Counted from the first letter of the stretch, positions 1-6,545 are shown. The stretch: 9,152 bases of DNA from Spirochaetota bacterium (GCA_023136305.1 JAGLSF010000065.1:1-9152), one strand, 5' to 3'. Numbers and translations are program-made. Notes: generated by a model from the letters alone, not told the origin.

Positions 1-507
1 ACACTTCGGATATTCGATCGCCTTGAGGGCCTGTTCCACCTTTTCCACACTTACACCGTAATATAAAAGTTTCCCCTCCTCGACGAGGGATTCGAGTGTT
101 TTGAAAACATCGGGATTATAGTAGACGTCTGTGGGTGGGCAGTGAAGCTGAATGAGGTCGATGGTGTCCACCTTCATGTTCTTCAGGCTGTCCTCCACGA
201 ATTTACGGATATTCCCGTCGTTGTAGCCTTCAGTGACATGGGGCCTAAGCCTCCTGCCGCATTTTGTCGCCACATAGATCCGTTCTTTATACTCCTTTAC
301 CACCTGACCGACCATGTTTTCACTTAGGCCCTCGCTGTACACATCGGCCGTATCGATGAAGTTGGTCCCCCTGTCGATAGCCGTGCGTACCGTTTCCCGG
401 GCCTCATCAGCATTGAACTTTTCACCCCACCTGCCTCCAAGCTGCCAGGTTCCGAGGGAGATCTCTGTTATCTTCCATCCTGTTTTCCCCAGCGTGCGCT
501 TTTTCAT
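1..507 (-). CDS. Aldo/keto reductase, N-terminal part (3' end outside window)
   Basis: NAD(P)H-dependent oxidoreductase of the aldo/keto reductase superfamily, which reduces aldehydes or ketones; the substrate cannot be told. The reading frame starts at ATG 507-505 and stays open for 169 codons to the left edge, about half of the usual 310-330 residues. The start follows a good ribosome site (GGGAGGG, about 5 bases upstream). The family opening is visible (RTLGKTGWKITEISLGTWQLGG), and the full catalytic tetrad can be placed: D52 and Y57 in FIDTADVYSEG, K82 in YVATKCG and H122 in DLIQLHC. A TIM-barrel fold is expected. It is transcribed away from the chorismate mutase gene and shows no pathway link to it. 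The closest relatives are probably IolS/Tas-like general reductases; the subfamily is uncertain. Confidence 0.93.
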   Translation of the reverse strand, partial: MKKRTLGKTGWKITEISLGTWQLGGRWGEKFNADEARETVRTAIDRGTNFIDTADVYSEGLSENMVGQVVKEYKERIYVATKCGRRLRPHVTEGYNDGNIRKFVEDSLKNMKVDTIDLIQLHCPPTDVYYNPDVFKTLESLVEEGKLLYYGVSVEKVEQALKAIEYPKC

Positions 508-694
508 TTTTCCCTCCCGCCTTTTCATTGATAGTATGTCTGCACTGCAATCAGTTGCCCTTACACTTGATTTTGTTCTCTTAATATAATCATCCGGGGA
601 GGCGGGTTAAGAAAAATTATTTACCACGTCATGAGCTTGCCCTTATCTTCTACTGGATACATGAGAACAGATTACGTGAGAGCGGGATAGGTAC
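508..694. promoter_or_regulatory. Divergent intergenic region with overlapping -10 candidates
   Basis: This region separates the leftward aldo/keto reductase from the rightward chorismate mutase. On the plus strand a perfect TATAAT lies at 585-590. Its -35 is poor: CTTACA at 560-565 gives a 19-base spacer, TACACT at 562-567 gives 17. On the minus strand TATATT (588-583) with TTAACC (610-605) at a 16-base spacer is a candidate for the reductase. The two -10 boxes overlap, so the polymerases would compete for the same DNA. The plus leader would be about 98 bases and holds a 19-codon reading frame (631-690) that ends four bases before the mutase start. These are visual matches only, with no experimental support. 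Confidence 0.4.
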
Positions 695-970
695 ATGGAG
701 AGAGGGTTACTGCGATATCGGTCCGCGATAGACAGGATTGACCGGCGGGTCGTAAGGCTTTTAAAAAAAAGACTCACCCTCGTGAAGCTGGTGGGCCGGT
801 TGAAGAGGAAGCAGGGGCTGGAGGTCGTGCAGCCCGAGCGTGAAGGGGAGATCCTGACTCGTGTTACGCGTTCCGTTTCCGAGAGAGAAACGCGGGATTT
901 TCTCACCGCCGTATACCGGGCCCTGTTCAAGGCCTCGTACAGGGTTGAAGATGATGGTGAAGGCGATTGA
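695..970 (+). CDS. aroQ: Chorismate mutase, AroQ class, monofunctional
   Basis: Converts chorismate to prephenate, the branch point to phenylalanine and tyrosine, in the cytoplasm. At 91 residues it is the size of a stand-alone AroQ all-helical domain, with no prephenate dehydratase or dehydrogenase fused. Aligning by eye with the E. coli P-protein mutase domain, R9, R26, K37, R49, E50 and S81 match active-site R11, R28, K39, R51, E52 and S84. Two positions differ: Q46 stands where E. coli has D48, and E85 where it has Q88 (fungal mutases use Glu there). The start at 695 is fixed by an in-frame stop at 677-679; the ribosome site is modest (GGATAGG). The stop codon overlaps the aroA start (TGATG), so the two are probably translationally coupled. 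Regulation by end product cannot be seen; there is no ACT domain. Confidence 0.92.
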   Translation: MERGLLRYRSAIDRIDRRVVRLLKKRLTLVKLVGRLKRKQGLEVVQPEREGEILTRVTRSVSERETRDFLTAVYRALFKASYRVEDDGEGD

Positions 971-2268
971 TGGACGTAATTATTGATGGGAAGAGAGCCC
1001 TGCGCGGAACACTGCAGGTACCGGGGGACAAGTCCGTATCCCATCGTGCGGTGATACTAGGCTGTCTCGCATCGGGCACAAGCAGGATACGTGGTCTGTC
1101 TACAGCACAGGATGTGGGGAGCACGATACGGGCCTTTCAGCGAATGGGCATCACCATCGGGACGGACGCGGGTGAAGCGGTGATCCATGGTACGGGTATT
1201 GCGGGGTTCGATGATGCGGTTCCCGAAAGTTTGCCTGAGATTGATTGTGAAAATTCAGGCACGTCCGCACGCCTTCTCATTGGCCTGTTGAGTGGTGCAG
1301 GAAAAAAGGTTACGCTGACAGGGGATGACTCGCTCCTTCGCAGACCCATGATGCGGGTTGTGGAACCGCTCAACGATCACGGCGCGTCCATAAGGGCCAC
1401 AGATGGTCGACTTCCCGTTTCGCTCACCGGCAGCAGGGTTGCACCCATTCACTACAGGGTGCCTGTTCCCAGCGCACAGGTCAAGTCCTCACTCATGCTC
1501 GCGGCGCTCTTCGCAGAGGGTCGGTCGGCGATTGTCGAGCCCGTATTGACAAGGGACCACACCGAGCGAATGCTCATGCACATGGACGGTCCCATCGCCA
1601 TCAAGAACGCACAGCGCGGCAATGAGATACGCATCACGGGCAGGAAGGAACTCTCTCCGCTTGAGCTCGCCATACCGGGCGATATATCCTCGGCAGTATT
1701 CTTCATCGCAGCCGCACTGGTGACACCCGGTTCCTCGGTCACGATCAAAAATGTGCTCCTTAACCCCACACGGGCCCACATACTCGAGGTATTCAGGCGT
1801 ATGGGCGCGCGGATCGAAACCCATGTTCGGGAAGAGTACCCCGAGGTTTCGGGGGATATAGATGTGCGGTATTCCAAACTCTCCGGCGTCAGGATAGGGG
1901 GAAGGGAGATTCCTCTCATCATCGACGAGATCCCCGCCCTTGCTGCCTGTGCCCTCTTTGCCCGCGGTGAAACTGTGGTCAAGGGTGCGGAGGAGCTCCG
2001 TGTCAAGGAGAGCGACCGTATCAGAAGTATCGTTCATATGGTGCGTGCCTTTGACGGGAACATTGAAGAGGCGGAGGACGGCTTCACGGTGCATGGCAGG
2101 AGCGGTTGTGGCCCCGCTGAGGTGGACACCTTCGGAGACCACCGCATTGCCATGGCTGCTTCCATCATTGCCCTGGCTGCAAAGGGAAGGAGCATCATCA
2201 GAAACGCCCAATGCGTGCATATATCCTATCCAGATTTCTTCGAAGTGCTCGAGAACATTTCGGGGTAA
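970..2268 (+). CDS. aroA: 3-phosphoshikimate 1-carboxyvinyltransferase (EPSP synthase)
   Basis: Transfers the enolpyruvyl group of PEP to shikimate-3-phosphate, the sixth step of the shikimate pathway. Full length at 432 residues (family about 425-450). Conserved elements counted from ATG 970: K21, S22 and R26 in VPGDKSVSHRA; the PEP loop NSGTSARLL with G97 at the position of E. coli G96 and Leu102 where E. coli has P101; S168 and Q170 in PSAQVKS; D319 in LIDEIPALA; K346, E347 and R350 in VKESDRI; H391 and R392 in FGDHRIAMA. The RLL sequence in the loop resembles the class II (Gram-positive/CP4-like) enzymes rather than the E. coli type, but the loop Gly that CP4 replaces with Ala is kept, so glyphosate tolerance cannot be concluded. 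ATG 970 is preferred over TTG 967 because GGTGAAGG (956-963) is well spaced and the ATG overlaps the upstream TGA. Confidence 0.97.
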   Translation: MDVIIDGKRALRGTLQVPGDKSVSHRAVILGCLASGTSRIRGLSTAQDVGSTIRAFQRMGITIGTDAGEAVIHGTGIAGFDDAVPESLPEIDCENSGTSARLLIGLLSGAGKKVTLTGDDSLLRRPMMRVVEPLNDHGASIRATDGRLPVSLTGSRVAPIHYRVPVPSAQVKSSLMLAALFAEGRSAIVEPVLTRDHTERMLMHMDGPIAIKNAQRGNEIRITGRKELSPLELAIPGDISSAVFFIAAALVTPGSSVTIKNVLLNPTRAHILEVFRRMGARIETHVREEYPEVSGDIDVRYSKLSGVRIGGREIPLIIDEIPALAACALFARGETVVKGAEELRVKESDRIRSIVHMVRAFDGNIEEAEDGFTVHGRSGCGPAEVDTFGDHRIAMAASIIALAAKGRSIIRNAQCVHISYPDFFEVLENISG

Positions 2269-2285
2269 TTTCTCCCTTTTTCAGA

Positions 2286-2314
2286 TTGCATAACAGGGGC
2301 TCTCAGGATACAAT
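2286..2314 (+). promoter_or_regulatory. Candidate sigma70 promoter for the TIGR03546/TIGR03545 pair
   Basis: TTGCAT at 2286-2291 and TACAAT at 2309-2314 are separated by exactly 17 bases; each box is close to consensus. The start of transcription would fall near 2321, giving a leader of about 30 bases before the ATG at 2353. It lies in the 84-bp gap after aroA, so the membrane pair could be expressed independently of the aromatic genes, with read-through also possible because the only hairpin before it is a 4-bp stem followed by five T (around 2262-2280). Confidence 0.5.
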
Positions 2315-2352
2315 GAGATACAGACATCTACCACAGGCTGCCGACCAAACTC

Positions 2353-2880
2353 ATGATTTTTTTAAAGCTCCTGGCAAAGCTGATCAAAGTCCTCAGATCA
2401 GGTGAAGACCCTCGACAGATCGCAGGAGGGTGCATGCTGGGGATGATGCTCGGGCTTCTCACCTTCAAGACCCTGTTCGCCGCACCCCTTTTCCTTATCC
2501 TCATCCTGGTCAATGTGAATCTGGCAGCGGCGATTGTGGGTCTCTTCATATTCAGGCTCATCGGGTATCTTGCTGACCCCCTGCTTCACTCTCTGGGCTA
2601 CTGGGTTCTCGCGGATATACCGGGCCTGAAGGGTTTCTGGACAGCACTGGCCTCCATGCGTATCGTGCCCTTTGCGCGGTTCAACAACACGCTCATCATG
2701 GGAGGCCTGATTGCCGCAGCAGTGCTTGCAATTCCCCTGTTCTGGGGAGTCAAGCGGCTCATTATCGGGTATAGGGAAGGGTATCAGGAGAGAGTAAAGA
2801 ACTGGAAGATCATAAAGATTCTAAAAGGATCCGCTCTATTCAGGTTCATGTCAGGTGTGGAAAAACTGGGAGGACGCTGA
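2353..2880 (+). CDS. Small integral membrane protein, TIGR03546/DUF2062-like
   Basis: Uncharacterised inner-membrane protein of 175 residues. The opening is a short amphipathic segment (LKLLAKLIKVLRSGEDPRQIA) followed by a glycine-rich hydrophobic block (24-50, GGCMLGMMLGLL), a second helix around 45-72 with an N-V-N motif at 54-56 and a DP at 75-76, and a third clear helix around 112-132. This pattern recalls DUF2062 proteins and the TIGR03546 family; in that family, as I recall, the gene commonly stands beside a TIGR03545 gene, exactly as here. The tail (133-175) is basic and probably cytoplasmic. The stop codon overlaps the start of the next gene (TGATG). The ribosome site before ATG 2353 is poor, but the protein start matches the family's usual opening. 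Function unknown; a membrane partner for the large downstream protein is the likely role. Confidence 0.8.
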   Translation: MIFLKLLAKLIKVLRSGEDPRQIAGGCMLGMMLGLLTFKTLFAAPLFLILILVNVNLAAAIVGLFIFRLIGYLADPLLHSLGYWVLADIPGLKGFWTALASMRIVPFARFNNTLIMGGLIAAAVLAIPLFWGVKRLIIGYREGYQERVKNWKIIKILKGSALFRFMSGVEKLGGR

Positions 2881-4772
2881 TGAGAAAACAGGGCCTCATT
2901 TTCCTCATCGTCGTTGCCGCACTGGTGATCTTCCTGAATTCCGTTGTTACCGACCGCTGGCTCGAGCGGCGGATGGAAAAATTCGGGAGCAGGAGTATTG
3001 GTGCAAAGGTTGAGTTTTCCCGCGTTAATTTTTCCCCCCTCGATCTCAGCCTGAACTGGGAGGGGTTAAAAGTGACAGATCCCGATGATACATGGACCAA
3101 TCTTTTCGAGACCGGACACTGTGCCTTCGACCTGGCTCTCGAACCACTGATGAAGCGGAAGGTCGTCATCGAGGATTTCGACCTACAGGGCCTTCGCTTC
3201 GGGACACCCCGCAAGACGGACGGTGCGCTTGCGGGCGGAAAGAAACAGAAGTCTCTGGGCCAGTCGAAGGTCGTGCAGTCGGTTGAGCAGAACATCATGG
3301 CAGAAATCGAGCGCTATCCACTTCTGAATCTCGGCATACTGCAGGGGACTGTTGACGTTGACAGCCTCTGGGATGAGGTGGCCCTGGAAAGTCCGGAACG
3401 AATCCAGGCCCTGAAGGAACAGTATGTTTCAAAGTATGATGAGTGGGAGATACGAATTGCGGACCTTCCCGGAGAACCTGAGATGGTAACGCTGGAGCGT
3501 GACATCGATTCCATTCAGATCGACCAGATTGACACCCCGCAGGAGGCGAAGGCGAGCTACGATCTGCTTCAAACGATTGAAGAGCGGAACAGGGACTATT
3601 ATCGTACAGTAACTCAGATACGGGACGACCTGATCATGGAGCGGACGGACATCACCGGCGTGAAAGGTGAAATCGACGCATGGATCGAGGAGGATTATCA
3701 GCGCATACTCGCCATGGCCGGGCTTCCGGAACTCTCGCGAGAGGGTATAGCCACCATGCTCTTTGGTGAGCGTATTGCAAACAGAATGGAGAAGGTGCTG
3801 CACATTGTGGGCAGGGTACGTACCTATTCGCGGAAGGTTGGCAAATACATACCGGCGAAGGAGTTTCCACCACGAGGTGCGGGACAGGATATTCGATTTA
3901 CCCGCGAGCAGGACTATCCCCTTTTCTGGATACAGCGGCTCAGGCTGACGGGAGAAACTGCACAGGGTGTCGGGATTGGTGGTACGGTGCTCCATGTGGT
4001 TTCCGATCAGCAAAAAATAGACCGGCCCACAACGATTCAGCTCGGAGGAGCGCGCGCGGATGGGGCTGGACTGGATTTTGCGGGTGTTATTGACGGCCGT
4101 GATGATGTACCGAAGGAGCAGTTCGATCTCACCCTGAAGGGATTTCCCCTCGAGGGGCGTACCCTCACCGATTTTCCCTTCCTTGCATACCCCCTTTCAG
4201 GAGGGGTTGCAGCTGTTACGGGACGGATCGATTTTGAGGGTTCCAATTTTCTCGCTGAGTTGGGGTTCAGGGGAACTGATGTCGGCTTTGATACCCTGCA
4301 TCGTCCCGATGCACTGGATGACGAGCTCTACGCTCTGAGCCTGGCCATGGTACGCCGAATTGATGAGATACAGCTTGCGGCATCGGTCAGGCAGAGGGGG
4401 GATGATTTCAAGCTCGATATAGAGAGCAACCTGGATGACATCGTGCTGGACGGCTTGAAACAGGTGATGTCTGACGAGCTTCAGGCTGTGCAGGAGGAGC
4501 TGTCGGAGCGGATAGAGGGGGAGATCGGTACAGCCCGAAGCGAGGTTGAAGCACTCATTACTGAGAGGGAAGCCTATCTGCAGAAGGCCACCTGGGAGGC
4601 GGAACGGCGGCTCATAGAGCAGCACACCCGCATTGAGCAGAAGCGGGAGGAAATTGACAGCAGGGTCAAGGCAGAGGAGGAGAGAATTCAGAGAGAGGCT
4701 GAAGAGGAGCTTCAGAAACAACGGGAGAAGATAGAGGATAGGGGCAAGGGACTTCTTGATTCGCTTTTATAG
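2880..4772 (+). CDS. Large membrane-anchored periplasmic protein, TIGR03545-type, AsmA-like with C-terminal coiled coil
   Basis: Uncharacterised protein of 630 residues. One N-terminal membrane helix (about 5-22) is followed by a region (about 30-120) with the pattern of AsmA/DUF748 N-termini: a short amphipathic segment, VEFSRVNFSPLDLSLNWEGL, a DPDDTW turn and a beta hairpin ending LEPLMKRKVVIEDFDLQGL. Residues about 130-330 look helical and charged, about 335-500 beta-rich, and about 530-630 are an uninterrupted Glu/Arg/Gln heptad-rich coiled coil that runs to the C-terminus. Family knowledge: TIGR03545 proteins are sporadic, confined to bacteria with outer membranes, and often paired with TIGR03546. 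By analogy with AsmA, YhdP and TamB, it could form a periplasmic bridge for lipid movement; that is inference. Strong ribosome site GGGAGGA (2868-2874), overlapping the upstream stop. Its stop is only 18 bases from the stop of the convergent DUF502 gene. Confidence 0.8.
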   Translation: MRKQGLIFLIVVAALVIFLNSVVTDRWLERRMEKFGSRSIGAKVEFSRVNFSPLDLSLNWEGLKVTDPDDTWTNLFETGHCAFDLALEPLMKRKVVIEDFDLQGLRFGTPRKTDGALAGGKKQKSLGQSKVVQSVEQNIMAEIERYPLLNLGILQGTVDVDSLWDEVALESPERIQALKEQYVSKYDEWEIRIADLPGEPEMVTLERDIDSIQIDQIDTPQEAKASYDLLQTIEERNRDYYRTVTQIRDDLIMERTDITGVKGEIDAWIEEDYQRILAMAGLPELSREGIATMLFGERIANRMEKVLHIVGRVRTYSRKVGKYIPAKEFPPRGAGQDIRFTREQDYPLFWIQRLRLTGETAQGVGIGGTVLHVVSDQQKIDRPTTIQLGGARADGAGLDFAGVIDGRDDVPKEQFDLTLKGFPLEGRTLTDFPFLAYPLSGGVAAVTGRIDFEGSNFLAELGFRGTDVGFDTLHRPDALDDELYALSLAMVRRIDEIQLAASVRQRGDDFKLDIESNLDDIVLDGLKQVMSDELQAVQEELSERIEGEIGTARSEVEALITEREAYLQKATWEAERRLIEQHTRIEQKREEIDSRVKAEEERIQREAEEELQKQREKIEDRGKGLLDSLL

Positions 4773-4790
4773 AGATCTCCATGCTGCAGG

Positions 4791-5426
4791 CTAATCGGTG
4801 CTTTCTCCCTTTTTCTTCTTAAGTGCCTCCACGAGTGAGCTCGAACCCGCCCCGCATGCAACGACCGTGGTCATGGCCTTTGATACGCTCACATCCACGA
4901 TGTGGACCCGCTCCTCGCTCAGATGATAGACCATGCCACCCATCGGATTCGGTGCGGTGGGTACGAAAACCGTATAGCTTCCGTCCTCATGCTCATCCAC
5001 CACAAAGGCGGTTTGCAGGGCACCACCCTCAAAGGGCTGTGCGAGTGCAACCTTCTCGAAAGAGATCTTGTTCCTGCCCAGAAACTGGTTGAACACATCC
5101 CTGATGATTGAGTAGCCCGGTATGATTTTGAGGATTCTGGACTCCAGCTTTTCGGTGAAGAAACGGATGAAGCCTGTTTTGAGGAGCAGTCCGACAATGA
5201 AGCAGACGATCAAAATGGTTGCAACGACGATGATGATGGCGACAAATTCACCGATTCCAATAGCCCGGGTGATTTTTTCAGTTATCGGTGCAAGCCATCC
5301 CCCTATGAGGTCATATACCCACTTGTAGATGATGACGATGACAGCGACCGGGAGGATAACGAGCAGACCCCCCATGCCCGTGGAAGTTAAAAAAGATTTC
5401 ACCCGATTTTTCTTTTTGTTTTTCAT
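4791..5426 (-). CDS. DUF502 family membrane protein
   Basis: Two-helix membrane protein of 211 residues, the usual DUF502 length (the family includes plant LIKE-COV proteins). A basic N-terminus (KNKKKNRVK) precedes helix 1 (about 17-38, containing the family TG...LP feature: TSTGMGGLLVILPVAV), then a loop and helix 2 (about 60-82). The conserved soluble part follows: IPGYSIIRD at 102-110, FEKVALAQPFEGG at about 123-135 and the signature VPTAPNPMGG at 155-164. The last residues are Lys-rich. The positively charged N-terminus suggests it sits inside. Biochemical role unknown in bacteria. The start ATG (5426) follows GGATGGG and lies 24 bases after the stop of the secreted-protein gene, so the two are likely one operon driven from near 5970. 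Confidence 0.9.
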   Translation of the reverse strand: MKNKKKNRVKSFLTSTGMGGLLVILPVAVIVIIYKWVYDLIGGWLAPITEKITRAIGIGEFVAIIIVVATILIVCFIVGLLLKTGFIRFFTEKLESRILKIIPGYSIIRDVFNQFLGRNKISFEKVALAQPFEGGALQTAFVVDEHEDGSYTVFVPTAPNPMGGMVYHLSEERVHIVDVSVSKAMTTVVACGAGSSSLVEALKKKKGESTD

Positions 5427-5450
5427 GTCCCATCCGTTTAAAGAGATGTT

Positions 5451-5933
5451 TTATTCGCCGCCAGGTGCCCTGATCTGGGGTTCAGAGGTGCTGATCTCCG
5501 CATCGAGCGTGAGTTCACCGCTCGCAACGACCTTTTCAAAGACTGCCTTGTCGTTGTCATTGAAGGGCTTGACCACGTAGTTGGGCAGGTCGTAGTTGAT
5601 GGCTTTGGGCATGAACCATTCGACGCGTTTGATATATTCACCTTTTTTCCACACAATAAGGAAATGCTGCTCACCTGTTGCAGACTGCGGTTTGTATATG
5701 CGGTATTTGTCGCGCAGCTCGATAGGAAGGTACAGATGCTGCGGTTCGTTTTGGTTATCTCTATAGGTCAGCTTGTAGCCCTCATATCCCTCGTGGAATC
5801 CAAATACCTGATAGATATTGATAGAGTAGTCACTTTTGGGCAGATCGCCTAACCGGACTATGGTCTGTGCACCTGCAATGTGAATTGCGAAGAACAGCAC
5901 AAGAACAAATGCACATATATATACCTTTTTCAT
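5451..5933 (-). CDS. Small secreted protein of unknown function
   Basis: I do not recognise this family. The protein has 160 residues with a classical signal peptide: MKK, a hydrophobic core to about residue 19, and a likely signal peptidase I site after A-G-A (20-22), leaving a mature protein of about 138 residues beginning QTIVRLGDLP. C7 lies inside the hydrophobic core and does not fit a lipobox. The mature part is rich in Tyr, charged residues and alternating hydrophobic residues (for example KLTYRDNQNEPQHLYLPIEL, then HFLIVWKKGEYIKRVEWFMP), suggesting a compact beta-rich periplasmic domain. It has no cysteine. The start at 5933 is chosen over ATG 5963 because AGGAGGAGGG lies just before it, a signal peptide then begins at residue 1, and the upstream ATG would overlap the predicted transcription start. 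First gene of a probable operon with DUF502. Confidence 0.75.
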   Translation of the reverse strand: MKKVYICAFVLVLFFAIHIAGAQTIVRLGDLPKSDYSINIYQVFGFHEGYEGYKLTYRDNQNEPQHLYLPIELRDKYRIYKPQSATGEQHFLIVWKKGEYIKRVEWFMPKAINYDLPNYVVKPFNDNDKAVFEKVVASGELTLDAEISTSEPQIRAPGGE

Positions 5934-5968
5934 ACAACCCTCCTCCTCATGTTTCTGACTCATCTCTT

Positions 5969-5984
5969 ATTATAGTACTATAAT
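5969..5984. promoter_or_regulatory. Perfect 16-bp palindrome overlapping a -10 box
   Basis: ATTATAGTACTATAAT is its own reverse complement. Each end contains TATAAT: 5974-5969 on the minus strand, suitably placed about 36 bases upstream of the secreted-protein start at 5933, and 5979-5984 on the plus strand, pointing into the 3' end of the YkgJ gene. No convincing -35 is present on the minus strand at 17 bases (CCACAT). The symmetry and position suit either an operator covering the promoter or a symmetric -10 that polymerase can use both ways. I cannot match it to a known regulator's site. Confidence 0.5.
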
Positions 5985-6018
5985 CGGCAACATGTGGTGA
6001 AATCTGTCCATTTTTCTC

Positions 6019-6045
6019 TTTCCCGGTGCAATTACTTACGGGAAA
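6019..6045. other. 7-bp inverted repeat across the end of the YkgJ gene
   Basis: TTTCCCG (6019-6025) and CGGGAAA (6039-6045) form a perfect 7-bp stem with a 13-base loop that includes the stop codon of the YkgJ gene (6036-6038). In the YkgJ transcript it is followed by GAGAAAAA rather than a run of U, so it is not a normal intrinsic terminator. It might stabilise the 3' end of the message. Confidence 0.35.
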
Positions 6046-6545
6046 TCGAAATCCGTTGAGATAAATCGATCAATGCTGTAGTTGTGGGCACCGCGGGCGA
6101 AGCGCTCGATCTGTGAGGCTGCATACAGATGTCCCCGATTGATGCCGGGGCATCTTTCGCCCACCCTTGCCCACTCCCGCGATGAGATCAGGTGACGCTT
6201 CCAGAAGGGAAAGGAGCGGCACTGGTAGGGGCGGGCTTCGTATATGGTGCACATCCTATTCCAGAACACACAGTCATAGTTGGCCCTCTCGGTGAGCGAC
6301 AGGCGCCTCTCTCCGAATATGTAAACCAGGCGGGTGTACTGTTGGATAATTGTCCTTTTGTCCTTTTTCAGAAACTCTGCTATACTGACAATGTCTCCTT
6401 TGGAGAGGTAGACAAAACCGGGCGCACCGGTGCAGCAGGTGCCGCATTTGAGGCATTCGAATTGAAGCCCGTGGGCATAAAACCTCTCTGATCGATTACC
6501 ACTCATGGGGATGCACAGATCTCCCGTATGTAGATGCTCAGCCAT
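6036..6545 (-). CDS. YkgJ family cysteine-cluster protein
   Basis: Probable metal-binding protein of the YkgJ / zinc- or iron-chelating domain family (PF03692 type), 169 residues. The eight-cysteine signature is complete: C31, C34, C37 and C38 in FECLKCGTCCTG, C92 and C99 in YDCVFWNRMCTIYEARP, C109 in YQCRSFPFW and C132 in ERCPGINRG. R105-P106 and F112-P113-F114 also match the family. No signal peptide, so cytoplasmic. The biochemical role of the family is not established; some members are proposed to assist metal or Fe-S handling. The start is uncertain: ATG 6545 has no ribosome site, whereas ATG 6506 (residue 14) has GGGAGA but at a long spacing of about 13 bases. The divergent acetyltransferase starts 26 bases away if the longer form is right. 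Confidence 0.9.
   Translation of the reverse strand: MAEHLHTGDLCIPMSGNRSERFYAHGLQFECLKCGTCCTGAPGFVYLSKGDIVSIAEFLKKDKRTIIQQYTRLVYIFGERRLSLTERANYDCVFWNRMCTIYEARPYQCRSFPFWKRHLISSREWARVGERCPGINRGHLYAASQIERFARGAHNYSIDRFISTDFDFP

Noticed and set aside
142..589. Plus-strand frames at 142-327 and 314-589
   Set aside because: They are antisense to the aldo/keto reductase, whose catalytic tetrad is intact on the minus strand.
516..606. 7-bp inverted repeat CCCGCCT / AGGCGGG (516-522 and 600-606)
   Set aside because: The arms are 77 bases apart and one arm is simply the reductase ribosome-site region; expected by chance in GC-rich DNA.
643..1124. Minus-strand frames at 643-1044 and 927-1124
   Set aside because: They overlap the chorismate mutase and the conserved start of aroA on the opposite strand. 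Composition is Ser/Arg-rich, typical of antisense shadows.
1452..2220. Two long minus-strand frames (1452-2006 and 1489-2220, up to 243 codons) inside aroA
   Set aside because: They are antisense shadows of a fully conserved EPSP synthase, have low-complexity Ser/Arg-rich or mixed composition, and match no family I know.
2262..2280. Possible intrinsic terminator after aroA (GGGG, seven-base loop, TCCC, then TTTTT)
   Set aside because: The stem is only four pairs including a G-U pair and overlaps the stop codon; too weak to call.
3429..4721. Minus-strand frames of 194 codons (3429-4013) and 174 codons (4197-4721) within the AsmA-like gene
   Set aside because: They lie opposite a coding frame with coherent membrane, beta and coiled-coil regions. 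No ribosome site or recognisable motif supports them.
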